Shown here piece after piece: positions 1 through 8,867 of a DNA stretch of 43,240 nucleotides. Made by a program: the position numbers and the translations under genes. The DNA comes from JBEICQ01 sp046297395. Lineage in GTDB: Bacteria > Bacteroidota > Bacteroidia > UBA4408. Each line of letters begins with the position of its first letter. Positions within the stretch are counted from its first letter, which is position 1. The notes beneath the pieces were generated by a model, which was not told the DNA's origin, did not search any database, and saw only the letters and a program-made list of their open reading frames with translations. The stretch lies in contig JBKCNM010000026.1 in assembly GCA_046297395.1 (NCBI GenBank), positions 1-43,240 on the forward strand. The letters run 5' to 3'.

Positions 1-1
1 A

Positions 2-415
2 ATCAGTAATTTAGGTGGAGATTCTACCGGGCAAAATGGAATCTATCATTACACCGGCGGAACAGGAGGAATCAACAATTTAGGGGGAGATTCTACCGGG
101 CAAAATGGAATCTATCATTACACCGGAGGTACCGGAGGAATCAACAATTTAGGCGGAGAGTCTACCGGGCAAAATGGAATTTATCATTACACCGGTGGTA
201 CCGGAGGAATCAACAATTTAGGCGGTGATTCTACCGGGCAAAATGGAATCTATCATTACACCGGTGGTACCGGAGGAATCAACAATTTAGGCGGAGATTC
301 TACCGGGCAAAATGGAATCTATCATTACACCGGAGGTACCGGAGGAATCAACAATTTAGGCGGAGATTCTACCGGGCAAAATGGAATCTATCATTACACC
401 GGAGGTACCGGTGGT
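2..415 (+). repeat. Near-perfect 69-bp tandem repeat, six units
   Basis: Units begin at 2, 71, 140, 209, 278 and 347, each exactly 69 bp (23 codons), so the reading frame is kept. The encoded unit is INNLGGDSTGQ followed by NGIYHYTGGTGG. Copies differ by only a few, mostly silent, changes (ggc/ggt/gga Gly codons, gag for gat in unit 3). Such low divergence points to recent expansion or gene conversion. The array runs off the left edge, so total copy number is unknown. Confidence 0.95.
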
Positions 416-2464
416 ATCATAAGTCAAGGTGGAGATGGTTCCGGTCAAAATGGAATTTATCACCACACCGGAGGAAGAGGCGGCTTGCTTTCAATTTATT
501 CCGGTGGAGGAAACGCGCAAAACAGAATTTATTTCTCTGCCAGTAATAATGAAATCAATACACTTGCCATCCATGGAGTTTATCATCACCGTGGAAATAT
601 TGGTGGGGACATGAATGAACCTCCCAATGGAATTTATCACCATACCGGTGGAAGGGGCGGTTTCATTTCTCCTGGAAACGGAGATTCCACCGAACAGAAT
701 GGAATTTATCACCATACCGGCGGAAGGGGCGGTTTCATTTCTCCGGGAAACGGAGGTAGTGATTCAACAGAACAAAACGGAATTTATCACCACACCGGAG
801 GAAGAGGTGGATTCATTTCACCCGTTAATGGAGGTGGTGATACCACGGTACAGAATGGAATTTATCATCATACCGGCGGAAGAGGTATCATTTCTTACAC
901 CGGAATTTATCATCATACAGGCGGAAGAGGAGGCATCATGGCCGATGTCAATCCATCAGGTGATACACTCAACCAAAATGGAATTTATCATTACACCGGT
1001 GGAACAGGTGGAATCAATAATTTAGGTGGAGATTCTACCGGGCAAAATGGAATCTATCATTACACCGGCGGAACAGGAGGAATCAACAATTTAGGGGGAG
1101 ATTCTACCGGGCAAAATGGAATCTATCATTACACCGGCGGAACGGGAATCACTACTTCTTTACCTGCAGGAATCTATCATTACACAGGCGGCACAGGAGG
1201 AATATTTATGACAAGTGGTATTTACCATTACACGGGTGGAACAGGTGGAATCGCCGCAGATTCGTCGAACCAGGAAAATCCTGATGCCAATTCCGGTGAT
1301 GATTCATTCGGCATCTATCATTATACCGGTGGAACAGGTGGAATTACCGATCTGGTAAACAATGGTGGTTCTGCAAGTGGAGAAAATGGAATTTATCACC
1401 ATACTGGAGGACGGGGTGGATTTTTCGCCATCTTCAATCCGCAGAACGATAACAATACACCAAACGGTATATACCACCATACCGGAGGACGGGGTGGATT
1501 TTTCTCCACCGAAAATCCTGCTGAAGGTGATCCTATGAACAATGGTATTTATCACTATACCGGTGGTACAGGCGGAATCAACAATTTAGGTGGAGATTCA
1601 ACCGGACAAAATGGAATTTATCATTACACAGGTGGTACAGGTGGAATCATAAATCAAGGCGGAGATTCAACCGGACAAAATGGAATTTATCACCATACCG
1701 GAGGACGGGGCGGTTGTATCGGTGTATTTATACCTGAAACCAACCCTAGCAACAGACCCTCTGACTACGCCTGTGCATTTGATGCATCCAGTGTAAGAAG
1801 AGACCCACTTGGTGGATTTATAGGAATGGGTAAAACATTTTTTGGCGGTATCTACATTCAGCAAACGGATACTGTGGTAGTTACTGCTCCTACCGGAACA
1901 AGAAGCTTCGGAGAAACAAAACCACATACCATCCCTTACCGATTCACCGATCAGGAAATTGATCAGATTCTGCAAACTGCACTGCTCTGTCCGTTTGAGC
2001 ATGGCCCCGCAGTTTTCATTGCTAGAACGCTCTATGGAAAAATCACAGGTTCCTACAAAACAATCCTAAACCCTTGTGAAACCTTTCAACCCATCAATGT
2101 GAATGCGCGTATGGGAAATCCTCAGGCATTGCCATATCAGTATGACCCCACGGAAGACCAGGATCTATTGGCTTTGCAGCCTGAAGAGCAGAGCAAGCCA
2201 AAAGTGAAACCAGGCCAGATTACATCACATGCATCAATGGTTTATCCCAATCCTGCCGATGCAAGCGTAAACCTTGAAAATGATAAGGGAATAACCAGGA
2301 TCATGCTTACAGAAGCGAATGGAAAACTGGTTGACATCATTCAATGCAATGGGGAAAAACGCTATGTACTGCCTTCATCAAAATACCAAAAAGGACTCTA
2401 TCAGTTGCATATGTGGGATGGTGAAAATACAAGCACCGTTACAAAACTGAGTATCATCCGTTAA
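2..2464 (+). CDS. Giant tandem-repeat surface protein with T9SS C-terminal sorting domain (5' end outside window)
   Basis: The frame is open from base 2 to the TAA at 2462-2464, so the gene starts left of the window; the TTG at 485 is not a real start. About 820 residues are visible. Residues up to about base 1713 are built on the motif NGIYH[HY]TGG[RT]GG. I count 23 clean copies plus degenerate ones such as GVYHHRGN. A non-repetitive stretch with several Cys follows (about 1714-2230). The end is a Por-secretion tail: YPNPADASVNL, a middle TEANGKLVD strand and a final TKLSIIR, the pattern of T9SS cargo. This predicts export across the outer membrane and surface attachment or release. The function of the Gly/Tyr/His-rich repeats is unknown; adhesin or structural fibre are guesses. 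The tail assignment is solid. A strong terminator follows directly. Confidence 0.9.
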   Translation: MSNLGGDSTGQNGIYHYTGGTGGINNLGGDSTGQNGIYHYTGGTGGINNLGGESTGQNGIYHYTGGTGGINNLGGDSTGQNGIYHYTGGTGGINNLGGDSTGQNGIYHYTGGTGGINNLGGDSTGQNGIYHYTGGTGGIISQGGDGSGQNGIYHHTGGRGGLLSIYSGGGNAQNRIYFSASNNEINTLAIHGVYHHRGNIGGDMNEPPNGIYHHTGGRGGFISPGNGDSTEQNGIYHHTGGRGGFISPGNGGSDSTEQNGIYHHTGGRGGFISPVNGGGDTTVQNGIYHHTGGRGIISYTGIYHHTGGRGGIMADVNPSGDTLNQNGIYHYTGGTGGINNLGGDSTGQNGIYHYTGGTGGINNLGGDSTGQNGIYHYTGGTGITTSLPAGIYHYTGGTGGIFMTSGIYHYTGGTGGIAADSSNQENPDANSGDDSFGIYHYTGGTGGITDLVNNGGSASGENGIYHHTGGRGGFFAIFNPQNDNNTPNGIYHHTGGRGGFFSTENPAEGDPMNNGIYHYTGGTGGINNLGGDSTGQNGIYHYTGGTGGIINQGGDSTGQNGIYHHTGGRGGCIGVFIPETNPSNRPSDYACAFDASSVRRDPLGGFIGMGKTFFGGIYIQQTDTVVVTAPTGTRSFGETKPHTIPYRFTDQEIDQILQTALLCPFEHGPAVFIARTLYGKITGSYKTILNPCETFQPINVNARMGNPQALPYQYDPTEDQDLLALQPEEQSKPKVKPGQITSHASMVYPNPADASVNLENDKGITRIMLTEANGKLVDIIQCNGEKRYVLPSSKYQKGLYQLHMWDGENTSTVTKLSIIR
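416..1713 (+). repeat. Diverged repeats of the same family, with an internal near-identical 69-bp patch
   Basis: The motif NGIYH[HY]TGG[RT]GG recurs about 17 times with spacers of variable length (for example FISPGNGDSTEQ, IISYT, IFMTS). Around 984-1140 and 1545-1680 the spacer returns to GGDSTGQ. The patch near 1050-1120 is almost base-identical to the array at 2-415, which suggests conversion or slippage between distant copies. Confidence 0.9.
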
Positions 2465-2489
2465 ATCCAACTAAAATTAATCAAACCGC

Positions 2490-2520
2490 ACCGCCCGTTA
2501 TTTAACGGGCGGTTTTTTTT
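2490..2520 (+). terminator. Rho-independent terminator of the repeat-protein gene
   Basis: A 10-bp stem accgcccgtt / aacgggcggt with loop attt (2500-2503) is followed by a run of T from 2514. It lies 25 nt after the stop codon. Confidence 0.92.
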
Positions 2521-2697
2521 GTAAAAAATAAATTATTCACTCAAATAGCAATTTAAAAAATCACCAAAGTGTGAGCATGAGTAACACACCAAAATGAACA
2601 AAAGTAATTGAGCAAAAACAATGGTTTGTAGAATCGAATTCATCAAATCATGAGAGACAATTTATACACGCGGCAGTTCCTGGCAAACAGGCAGATA

Positions 2698-3444
2698 CTA
2701 ACCTACTCTACCTGTATCAACAGGAATTTCCCATTGAACAAGTTTGCCATTGCTGTCCTGTACCGGAACTATATCATAACGGTTGAGTTCAAGACAGAAC
2801 CTGATATCATCCTCAAGTTGCAAGTGCTGCAAACGATGTCGGTGAGAAGAACTTTCTAAAAAACCATACAGGTCATTCTTAGCATTCTTCCAAAGATTGA
2901 GTGCAGCATAGGTAGAATCACACTGGGTCATCCAATGACTGCCTGTAAGTAAACGCGCACTCAGTGCACCTGCAAACAGGGTATCTTCAAGGTTAAACTT
3001 GTCTTTCCATCCTGCACACAACACCAATACATCCATTGCTGCCCTGTTGCACCATTCTGCAACCGCTTCCAGATTCAGAAATGCGCCTATGGCCAATCCT
3101 TCACTGTCGGCTGCTTTATGGATGGCTTGTGTGCCGTTGGTAGTAGTAATTACAATTTTCTTTCCGGCAATCGTATGATCAGTAAATGAAATGGGAGAAT
3201 TCCCAAACATGAATCCTTCTAATTTTTCTCCATTTCTTTCTCCTGCAAGCAGGTATCCATGTTTTCCTAATTCAATGGCTTCCTCCGGTGTTTTTACAGC
3301 TACCATGGAGGAAACACCATTCGCAAAAGCGGTAACAATGGCTGATGTAGCCCTTAAGATATCCACCACCACAACCACTTGTTTCTCCTTTTTGAAGAGA
3401 CTATACTGGTGAGGTGAGAAGCAAACTTCAATTTTGTGTTCCAT
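2698..3444 (-). CDS. comB: 2-phosphosulfolactate phosphatase family protein (ComB)
   Basis: 248 aa, close to the usual ComB length. Family signatures are visible: VVVVDILRATSAIVTAFANG near the N-terminus, LAGERNGEKLEGFMFGNSP in the middle, and ITTTNGTQAI. ComB is a Mg-dependent phosphatase known from coenzyme M biosynthesis, where it converts phosphosulfolactate to sulfolactate; many non-methanogens also carry it. The ATG lies 3 nt after the icmF stop, so it is almost certainly cotranscribed with icmF. No ComA, ComC or sulfonate gene is visible nearby, so the true substrate here is uncertain. Stop is TAG. Confidence 0.85.
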   Translation of the reverse strand: MEHKIEVCFSPHQYSLFKKEKQVVVVVDILRATSAIVTAFANGVSSMVAVKTPEEAIELGKHGYLLAGERNGEKLEGFMFGNSPISFTDHTIAGKKIVITTTNGTQAIHKAADSEGLAIGAFLNLEAVAEWCNRAAMDVLVLCAGWKDKFNLEDTLFAGALSARLLTGSHWMTQCDSTYAALNLWKNAKNDLYGFLESSSHRHRLQHLQLEDDIRFCLELNRYDIVPVQDSNGKLVQWEIPVDTGRVG

Positions 3445-3447
3445 GGC

Positions 3448-6400
3448 TTACATATTTCTGCGATACTGCCCACCCACCTCAAACAATGCATAGGTTATCT
3501 GGCCCAGAGAGCAGTATTTAACCGTATCCATTAATTCGGCGAAAAGGTTTTTATTGTGAATGGCTGCCAGCTGAAGTGCCTGTAACTTTTTTGAAGATTC
3601 ATCTGCATGACATGCATGCAATTGTTCCAGGTTACGAATCTGCCTTTGTTTTTCATCATCAGTGGAGCGTATTACTTCCTGAGGGATAACTGTTGGTGAA
3701 CCTTTGGAACTAAGAAAAGTATTTACACCTATGATGGGATATTCACCATTGTGTTTGAGCGTTTCATAATACAGACTTTCTTCCTGAATCTTGCTGCGTT
3801 GGTACATGGTTTCCATAGCACCCAGCACCCCTCCCCTTTCATTGATTTTATCGAATTCTGCAAGCACTGCCTCTTCAACAAGATCCGTGAGCTCCTCGAT
3901 GATGAAAGATCCTTGCAGCGGATTTTCGTTTTTGGCCAAACCAAGTTCCCTGTTGATGATAAGTTGTATGGCCATTGCTCTTCTCACCGATTCTTCGGTA
4001 GGCGTGGTTATTGCCTCATCATAAGCATTGGTATGAAGACTTTGGCAGTTGTCATAAATGGCATACAGAGCCTGCAGCGTGGTGCGGATATCATTGAAAT
4101 CAATTTCCTGTGCATGCAACGACCTGCCTGAAGTTTGAATATGATACTTGAGCATCTGGGAACGCTCATTTGCCTTGTACTTAAGCTTCATGGCTTTGGC
4201 CCATATTTTTCTGGCTACTCTTCCAATCACACTGTATTCAGGATCGATGCCATTGCTGAAAAAGAAGGAAAGATTAGGAGCAAAATCATCAATGTGCATC
4301 CCACGGCTCAGGTAATACTCCACATAAGTAAATCCATTGGAGAGGGTAAGGGCAAGTTGCGTTACCGGATTGGCACCGGCCTCCGCAATATGATAACCAC
4401 TGATAGAAACCGAGTAAAAATTGCGCACCTTGTTTTGAATGAAATATTCCTGCACATCACCCATCAGACGAAGTGAAAATTCAGTTGAAAAAATACAGGT
4501 ATTCTGCGCCTGGTCTTCCTTTAAAATATCTGCCTGAACAGTGCCCCGTACTTTTTTAAGTGTATCTGCCTTGATGGCTGCATATACCTCAGGCGGTAAC
4601 ACCCGGTCTCCGGTAATACCAAGCAACATCAGACCAAGGCCATCATTGCCCTCGGGTAAATCGCCTGAATAGACCGGTGGAGAAATCCCATGCTTTTTGA
4701 AATATGCATTTTTCTTCTCACTAACTTCTTTTTCCAAACCGTTTTCCTTGATGTATTTTTCACATTGCTGATCGATGGCCGCATTCATAAAAAATGCAGC
4801 AATGATTGAAGCGGGGCCGTTGATGGTCATGCTCACCGATGTAGCAGGATGACACAAATCAAAACCACTGTATAATTTTTTTGCATCGTCAAGGCAACAA
4901 ACAGAAACACCTGAATTACCTATTTTTCCATAGATATCCGGCCTTAGGTCCGGATCGTGTCCATATAATGTTACGCTGTCGAATGCAGTAGAAAGCCTTT
5001 TGGCAGGCATGGCAAGCGACAAATAATGAAATCGCTTATTGGTGCGCTCAGGTCCGCCCTCGCCGGCAAACATCCTGGTAGGATCTTCATTTTCTCTCTT
5101 AAAAGGAAAGACACCTGATGTAAAAGGAAATTCTCCGGGAAAATTTTCCTGAAGCAACCAACGCAAGCGATCTCCCCATCCTTCATATCGGGGCGTGGCA
5201 ATTTTAGGTATCTGAATTCTGGATAAACTTTCGGTATGTGTTTTTACTTTAATCTCTTTGTCCCTTACCTGGTAGATAAAAAATTCATTCTTATAGCTGT
5301 TTGAGCGTTCTGTAAAGTCGTCTATCAGTTTCTTGTTGTATCCATCGAGGGCCATTCCTTTTTCTGCGATGGCTTGCTCCATGGCTTTCAAAAGGGCATC
5401 ATTTCCATTCCCTTGAGAGAGCATTTTTTTTGACTCATGCAAACTGTAGAGCTGTTGCGCAATTGATGCTTGTTCATTAGCCCATGCATCATATGCCCTG
5501 TTGTTCTCTGCAATTTCTCCGAGGTATCTGTTTCGTTGGGGTGGGATGATGTAAATTTTTTCACTCATCTCCTCCGAAATGCTGAATTGAGAAGTGAGTT
5601 TCGCACCGGTTTTTTCACAGAGTTTATCCATCACCGCCTTGTAAAGGCGATTCATTCCGGGATCATTAAACTGCGAGGCAATTGTTCCGTGAACCGGAAT
5701 TTCCTCATCCGGAGCCTCCCATAACTGATGATTCCTTCTGTATTGCTTTTTTACATCACGAAGTGCATCCTGTGCACCTCGTTTATCAAATTTGTTGAGG
5801 GCAATGATATCAGCAAAATCGAGCATGTCAATTTTTTCGAGTTGTGTGGCAGCACCATACTCAGGTGTCATTACATACAAACTCATGTCGCTGTGCTCAG
5901 TAATTTCAGTATCGCTTTGTCCTATTCCGGATGTTTCGAGAATCACCAGGTCAAAACCGGCTGCCTTTACCACATCTATGGCTTCACGCACATGCTTGCT
6001 TAATGCAAGATTACTTTGCCTGGTAGCAAGTGATCGCATGTAAACGCGGGAATTCCTGATGGCATTCATCCTGATGCGATCGCCAAGGAGGGCACCCCCT
6101 GTTTTTCTCTTGGAAGGATCTACAGAAATGATGGCGAGCGTTTTGTCGGAGAAATCAATGAGAAATCGTCTTACCAGTTCATCTACAAGTGAGGATTTGC
6201 CTGCACCTCCGGTACCCGTAATTCCAAGAACCGGAATAATCTTATTCTGAATATCCTTTGCTATTGTTTGATGAAAGGGTGTGAATTCATCCGGGAAATT
6301 TTCAGCAGCGGAAATTAGCCTTGCAATGGCTTTGGGATTTTTAAGGGGGAGCTCTTTCAGTTCTCCATTCAGATTTTTACCTACAGGAAAATCACTTTTG

Positions 6401-6822
6401 ATCAGCAAGTCATTAATCATGCCTTGTAATCCAAGAGAGCGACCATCGTCAGGGCTATAAATGCGGGTGATTCCGTATTGGTGAAGTTCTTCAATTTCTG
6501 TTGGAAGGATGACTCCGCCGCCGCCTCCAAAAATGCGTATATGCCCGCAACCTTTCTGCTGAAGAAGGTCATACATGTACTTAAAATATTCTACATGGCC
6601 TCCCTGGTAGGAAGTGAGTGCAATGGCATTGGCGTCTTCCTGAATGGCACAATTAACCACTTCCTCTGCACTGCGGTCGTGGCCGAGATGGATAACCTCT
6701 GCCCCGCTCGACTGAATAATCCTGCGCATGATGTTGATAGAAGCATCATGACCATCGAAAAGAGAGGCTGCAGTTACAATTCTGATTTTGTTTTTTGGCT
6801 TGTATGGTTCGGTTTGTATCAT
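3448..6822 (-). CDS. icmF: Fused isobutyryl-CoA mutase (B12-binding domain + G-protein chaperone + mutase subunit)
   Basis: 1124 aa, the size of IcmF fusions. Domain order: an N-terminal B12-binding Rossmann domain with the D23-x-H25 motif (LFDGHDASIN); a MeaB-like GTPase with P-loop GITGTGGAGKSS at 200-211 and NKFD at 343-346; then the adenosylcobalamin mutase TIM barrel from about residue 540 to the end (SISGYHIAEAG, GLAKNENPLQGS). The enzyme rearranges branched to linear acyl-CoA by a radical mechanism, and the GTPase domain loads or repairs the cofactor. F572 in SGVFPFKR sits where isobutyryl-CoA mutases have Phe and methylmalonyl-CoA mutases have Tyr, which favours an isobutyryl/pivalyl-type substrate (alignment from memory). 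First gene of a two-gene unit with comB. A TAnnTTTG box lies 18 nt upstream of the ATG. Confidence 0.93.
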   Translation of the reverse strand: MIQTEPYKPKNKIRIVTAASLFDGHDASINIMRRIIQSSGAEVIHLGHDRSAEEVVNCAIQEDANAIALTSYQGGHVEYFKYMYDLLQQKGCGHIRIFGGGGGVILPTEIEELHQYGITRIYSPDDGRSLGLQGMINDLLIKSDFPVGKNLNGELKELPLKNPKAIARLISAAENFPDEFTPFHQTIAKDIQNKIIPVLGITGTGGAGKSSLVDELVRRFLIDFSDKTLAIISVDPSKRKTGGALLGDRIRMNAIRNSRVYMRSLATRQSNLALSKHVREAIDVVKAAGFDLVILETSGIGQSDTEITEHSDMSLYVMTPEYGAATQLEKIDMLDFADIIALNKFDKRGAQDALRDVKKQYRRNHQLWEAPDEEIPVHGTIASQFNDPGMNRLYKAVMDKLCEKTGAKLTSQFSISEEMSEKIYIIPPQRNRYLGEIAENNRAYDAWANEQASIAQQLYSLHESKKMLSQGNGNDALLKAMEQAIAEKGMALDGYNKKLIDDFTERSNSYKNEFFIYQVRDKEIKVKTHTESLSRIQIPKIATPRYEGWGDRLRWLLQENFPGEFPFTSGVFPFKRENEDPTRMFAGEGGPERTNKRFHYLSLAMPAKRLSTAFDSVTLYGHDPDLRPDIYGKIGNSGVSVCCLDDAKKLYSGFDLCHPATSVSMTINGPASIIAAFFMNAAIDQQCEKYIKENGLEKEVSEKKNAYFKKHGISPPVYSGDLPEGNDGLGLMLLGITGDRVLPPEVYAAIKADTLKKVRGTVQADILKEDQAQNTCIFSTEFSLRLMGDVQEYFIQNKVRNFYSVSISGYHIAEAGANPVTQLALTLSNGFTYVEYYLSRGMHIDDFAPNLSFFFSNGIDPEYSVIGRVARKIWAKAMKLKYKANERSQMLKYHIQTSGRSLHAQEIDFNDIRTTLQALYAIYDNCQSLHTNAYDEAITTPTEESVRRAMAIQLIINRELGLAKNENPLQGSFIIEELTDLVEEAVLAEFDKINERGGVLGAMETMYQRSKIQEESLYYETLKHNGEYPIIGVNTFLSSKGSPTVIPQEVIRSTDDEKQRQIRNLEQLHACHADESSKKLQALQLAAIHNKNLFAELMDTVKYCSLGQITYALFEVGGQYRRNM

Positions 6823-6839
6823 TGACGAAATAATCCCAC

Positions 6840-6847
6840 CAAAGATA
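6840..6847 (-). promoter_or_regulatory. Putative -7 box for icmF-comB
   Basis: The minus strand reads TATCTTTG, a perfect match to the Bacteroidota TAnnTTTG -7 element, ending 17 nt before the icmF ATG. I found no convincing TTG -33 element at the expected distance. Confidence 0.55.
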
Positions 6848-6873
6848 CATTTTCAAGGAAGAATTTCCATGTA

Positions 6874-7440
6874 TCAGGTGGAGGAAAGACTGCTTTTTAT
6901 CAGTCGATTGATCTCCTTCAACAACACTTGCTGTTCTGTATTGCTGAGTTGAAGCCCAAAGCCTACGCGCTGTTTGGTATTGGTTAAAAAAAACAAACCC
7001 TCGTTTCCTTCCATCCAGTAAGATTGTGCGAACACCGCAGCAAATGATGTAGGATTTATTTCGGCTATTTCGGGCTTGCCAATCGACTGAAGATGATAAT
7101 CATTGACAAAACCCCTACCTGCAGTAAATTTACCAATGCTGATGGTCTGGTCTTTTATCGAAATTTCCTCTCTGCCCGATTGACGCCATCGGTAAACACG
7201 ACTGATACGATAGGCAAAATAGCACCAGAATGCCAAATAGACAAGCAATACCATTTTCTCTTCCCTGGAATGATTCCCAAACATTTCATACAGCACCACA
7301 GCACCACAAACAAGCCAAAGAATCAGCCAGATGAGCATCATACGCGATTTCGCGGAATCATGCAAAGGCAAAATGGTAATCACATAACGGTCGTCTTCCT
7401 TCTCAATCCTGATGCGTTGGGATGATGTCTTTTTTTTCAT
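6874..7440 (-). CDS. Small membrane protein of unknown function
   Basis: 188 aa from the ATG at 7438-7440; this ATG shares one base with the TGA of the upstream gene (TGATG), a translational-coupling arrangement. A TTG just before it would add one residue and is less likely. After a charged start (MKKKTSSQRIRIEKED) come two membrane segments, about residues 33-52 (LIWLILWLVCGAVVLYEMFG) and 62-80, then a soluble C-terminal domain of about 100 residues. I do not recognise a family. Gene order with the vWA protein and the lipoprotein suggests a shared envelope role. Confidence 0.7.
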   Translation of the reverse strand: MKKKTSSQRIRIEKEDDRYVITILPLHDSAKSRMMLIWLILWLVCGAVVLYEMFGNHSREEKMVLLVYLAFWCYFAYRISRVYRWRQSGREEISIKDQTISIGKFTAGRGFVNDYHLQSIGKPEIAEINPTSFAAVFAQSYWMEGNEGLFFLTNTKQRVGFGLQLSNTEQQVLLKEINRLIKSSLSST

Positions 7441-8867
7441 CAATAGAGCTTGACCTGAAGCGAAACACCGGAATCAATTTTAAACTCTCGGGTTATTGTG
7501 TAAATGCTCTCTTTTGCAGATTTCGGCTTGAAGATGGCAACATAGCTTCCCGGTTGAAGCACCAGTGTTTCGCGAGAGAAATTTTCCTGAAAATTATAGA
7601 CCAGAACCAGCTTGTTTTTCTCAAGTAAAAACAATTGCCCGGTGCCGGAAGTGTTGGTAAAAACATTTGCGATTCCGGGGCCTGGAATCTGAATGGTGGT
7701 TGTTTTGCTTTGCGCTACTTCTACATCCTTGATGTATGTTCTTGGCAGTGTAAAAATTTCAAGGTCATACTTCCCTGTGATAAACTTTTCTGCTTGATCG
7801 GTTTCCATCAACCAGAAGGTTTCCTTTTCTCCTTGTTTTCGGATGATGTATTTTAAATTTTTATAATCGGTGTTATTGCTTTTAAGAACCATGTATCCCT
7901 GAGGTACATCCACTCCCACTACAGTGTGCTTGCCCGGAGTTAACTCAATATTTTTTTTCTCTGCCGGTGGAAGCGTGTGAATCACAAGATCATAATTACT
8001 TGATGGATCTACCTGAAGCGTATCCGGATTGCCTTTGTGATTAAGTGCATGAACATAATTGTATCTCAAGAGTCCGGTGCGGGCATCATAAAAACTCATG
8101 TTTACATTGCTCTCTGTTGGTTTCCCGTATGTATCCAGCAGGTTTACCTGCATGGTAGTTGAATTGAGGGCCTGGGAAATAATCACTCCCATGGCATTTG
8201 AAAAGGATTTTTCATTTGTGGCATCAAAGAATTTTCCTACGCAGTCAAATGTTTTTTTGAAACCTTCGTCAAGACCAACTCCAATGACAAAAGGCCGGAG
8301 TGAGATGCCTTTGCTGTTGAGTGCAGCCGATACTGCGCATGGGTCACCATCACATTCTTCTAGCCCGTCGGTAATAAGAATGATGATGTTTCTGCAATCT
8401 TCACACACCGGAAAATCAGCGCCACTCTGTTCGAGTGTATAGGCAATGGGTGTGGTACCTTTGGGAGCGGCTTCTTTTATTTTCTGTCTAAACAAGGACA
8501 AATTGCCTTTGGAAAAGGGTACTTCCAATCGGGTGTCCTTGCAATTTCTTGACGGGTTCAGGGATGACTGATGACCATACATCCTGAGCGCTACCTGCAC
8601 ATGATCCAGCCTGGAAAGAGAATCTACGGTGCGCAGCAAAATCTTTTTGGAAATATCCATGTTGGTGCTCGCTTCCCAGCGTTTGGACATGCTCAGTGAG
8701 CAATCCAACACAAAAAGAATGCGGGTTGTGGGGATTTTTTTTACTTGCGCAATAATGATTGAACTAGGCAGAAGGCATATCAGAAAAAATAATCTGAAAG
8801 CCCTGCATGTATGGCCATCGATCTTACCAATCAGATTATTCCTGTACTTCTTCTTCGATGTATTCAC
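7440..8867 (-). CDS. Secreted von Willebrand factor A domain protein
   Basis: 475 aa from a GTG at 8865-8867, overlapping the upstream gene by 32 bp; no better in-frame start precedes the hydrophobic segment at about 26-41 (FFLICLLPSSIIIAQ), which reads as a signal peptide. The vWA domain spans about 48-225 and carries a MIDAS: D55-x-S57-x-S59 (LDCSLSMS), a Thr near 138 (KGTTPIAYTL) and D167 (ITDGLEECDGDPC). The C-terminal half (about 235-475) looks like several beta-rich modules of PEGA/carboxypeptidase-regulatory type (YMVLKSNN, YDLEIFTLPRTY, GSYVAIFKP). Such proteins bind metal and protein partners in the envelope. Middle gene of a three-gene overlapping unit. Confidence 0.85.
   Translation of the reverse strand: MNTSKKKYRNNLIGKIDGHTCRAFRLFFLICLLPSSIIIAQVKKIPTTRILFVLDCSLSMSKRWEASTNMDISKKILLRTVDSLSRLDHVQVALRMYGHQSSLNPSRNCKDTRLEVPFSKGNLSLFRQKIKEAAPKGTTPIAYTLEQSGADFPVCEDCRNIIILITDGLEECDGDPCAVSAALNSKGISLRPFVIGVGLDEGFKKTFDCVGKFFDATNEKSFSNAMGVIISQALNSTTMQVNLLDTYGKPTESNVNMSFYDARTGLLRYNYVHALNHKGNPDTLQVDPSSNYDLVIHTLPPAEKKNIELTPGKHTVVGVDVPQGYMVLKSNNTDYKNLKYIIRKQGEKETFWLMETDQAEKFITGKYDLEIFTLPRTYIKDVEVAQSKTTTIQIPGPGIANVFTNTSGTGQLFLLEKNKLVLVYNFQENFSRETLVLQPGSYVAIFKPKSAKESIYTITREFKIDSGVSLQVKLY

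Noticed and set aside
2..415. CRISPR array
   Set aside because: Repeats are contiguous 69-bp coding units in frame, without unique spacers.
491..2002. Several open frames on the minus strand and in frame 3 across the repeat region
   Set aside because: They are periodic shadows of the repeat codons, with no family signature, and the T9SS frame explains the region.
2650..2859. 69-residue plus-strand frame opposite comB
   Set aside because: Mostly antisense to the conserved ComB C-terminus; no ribosome site or family.
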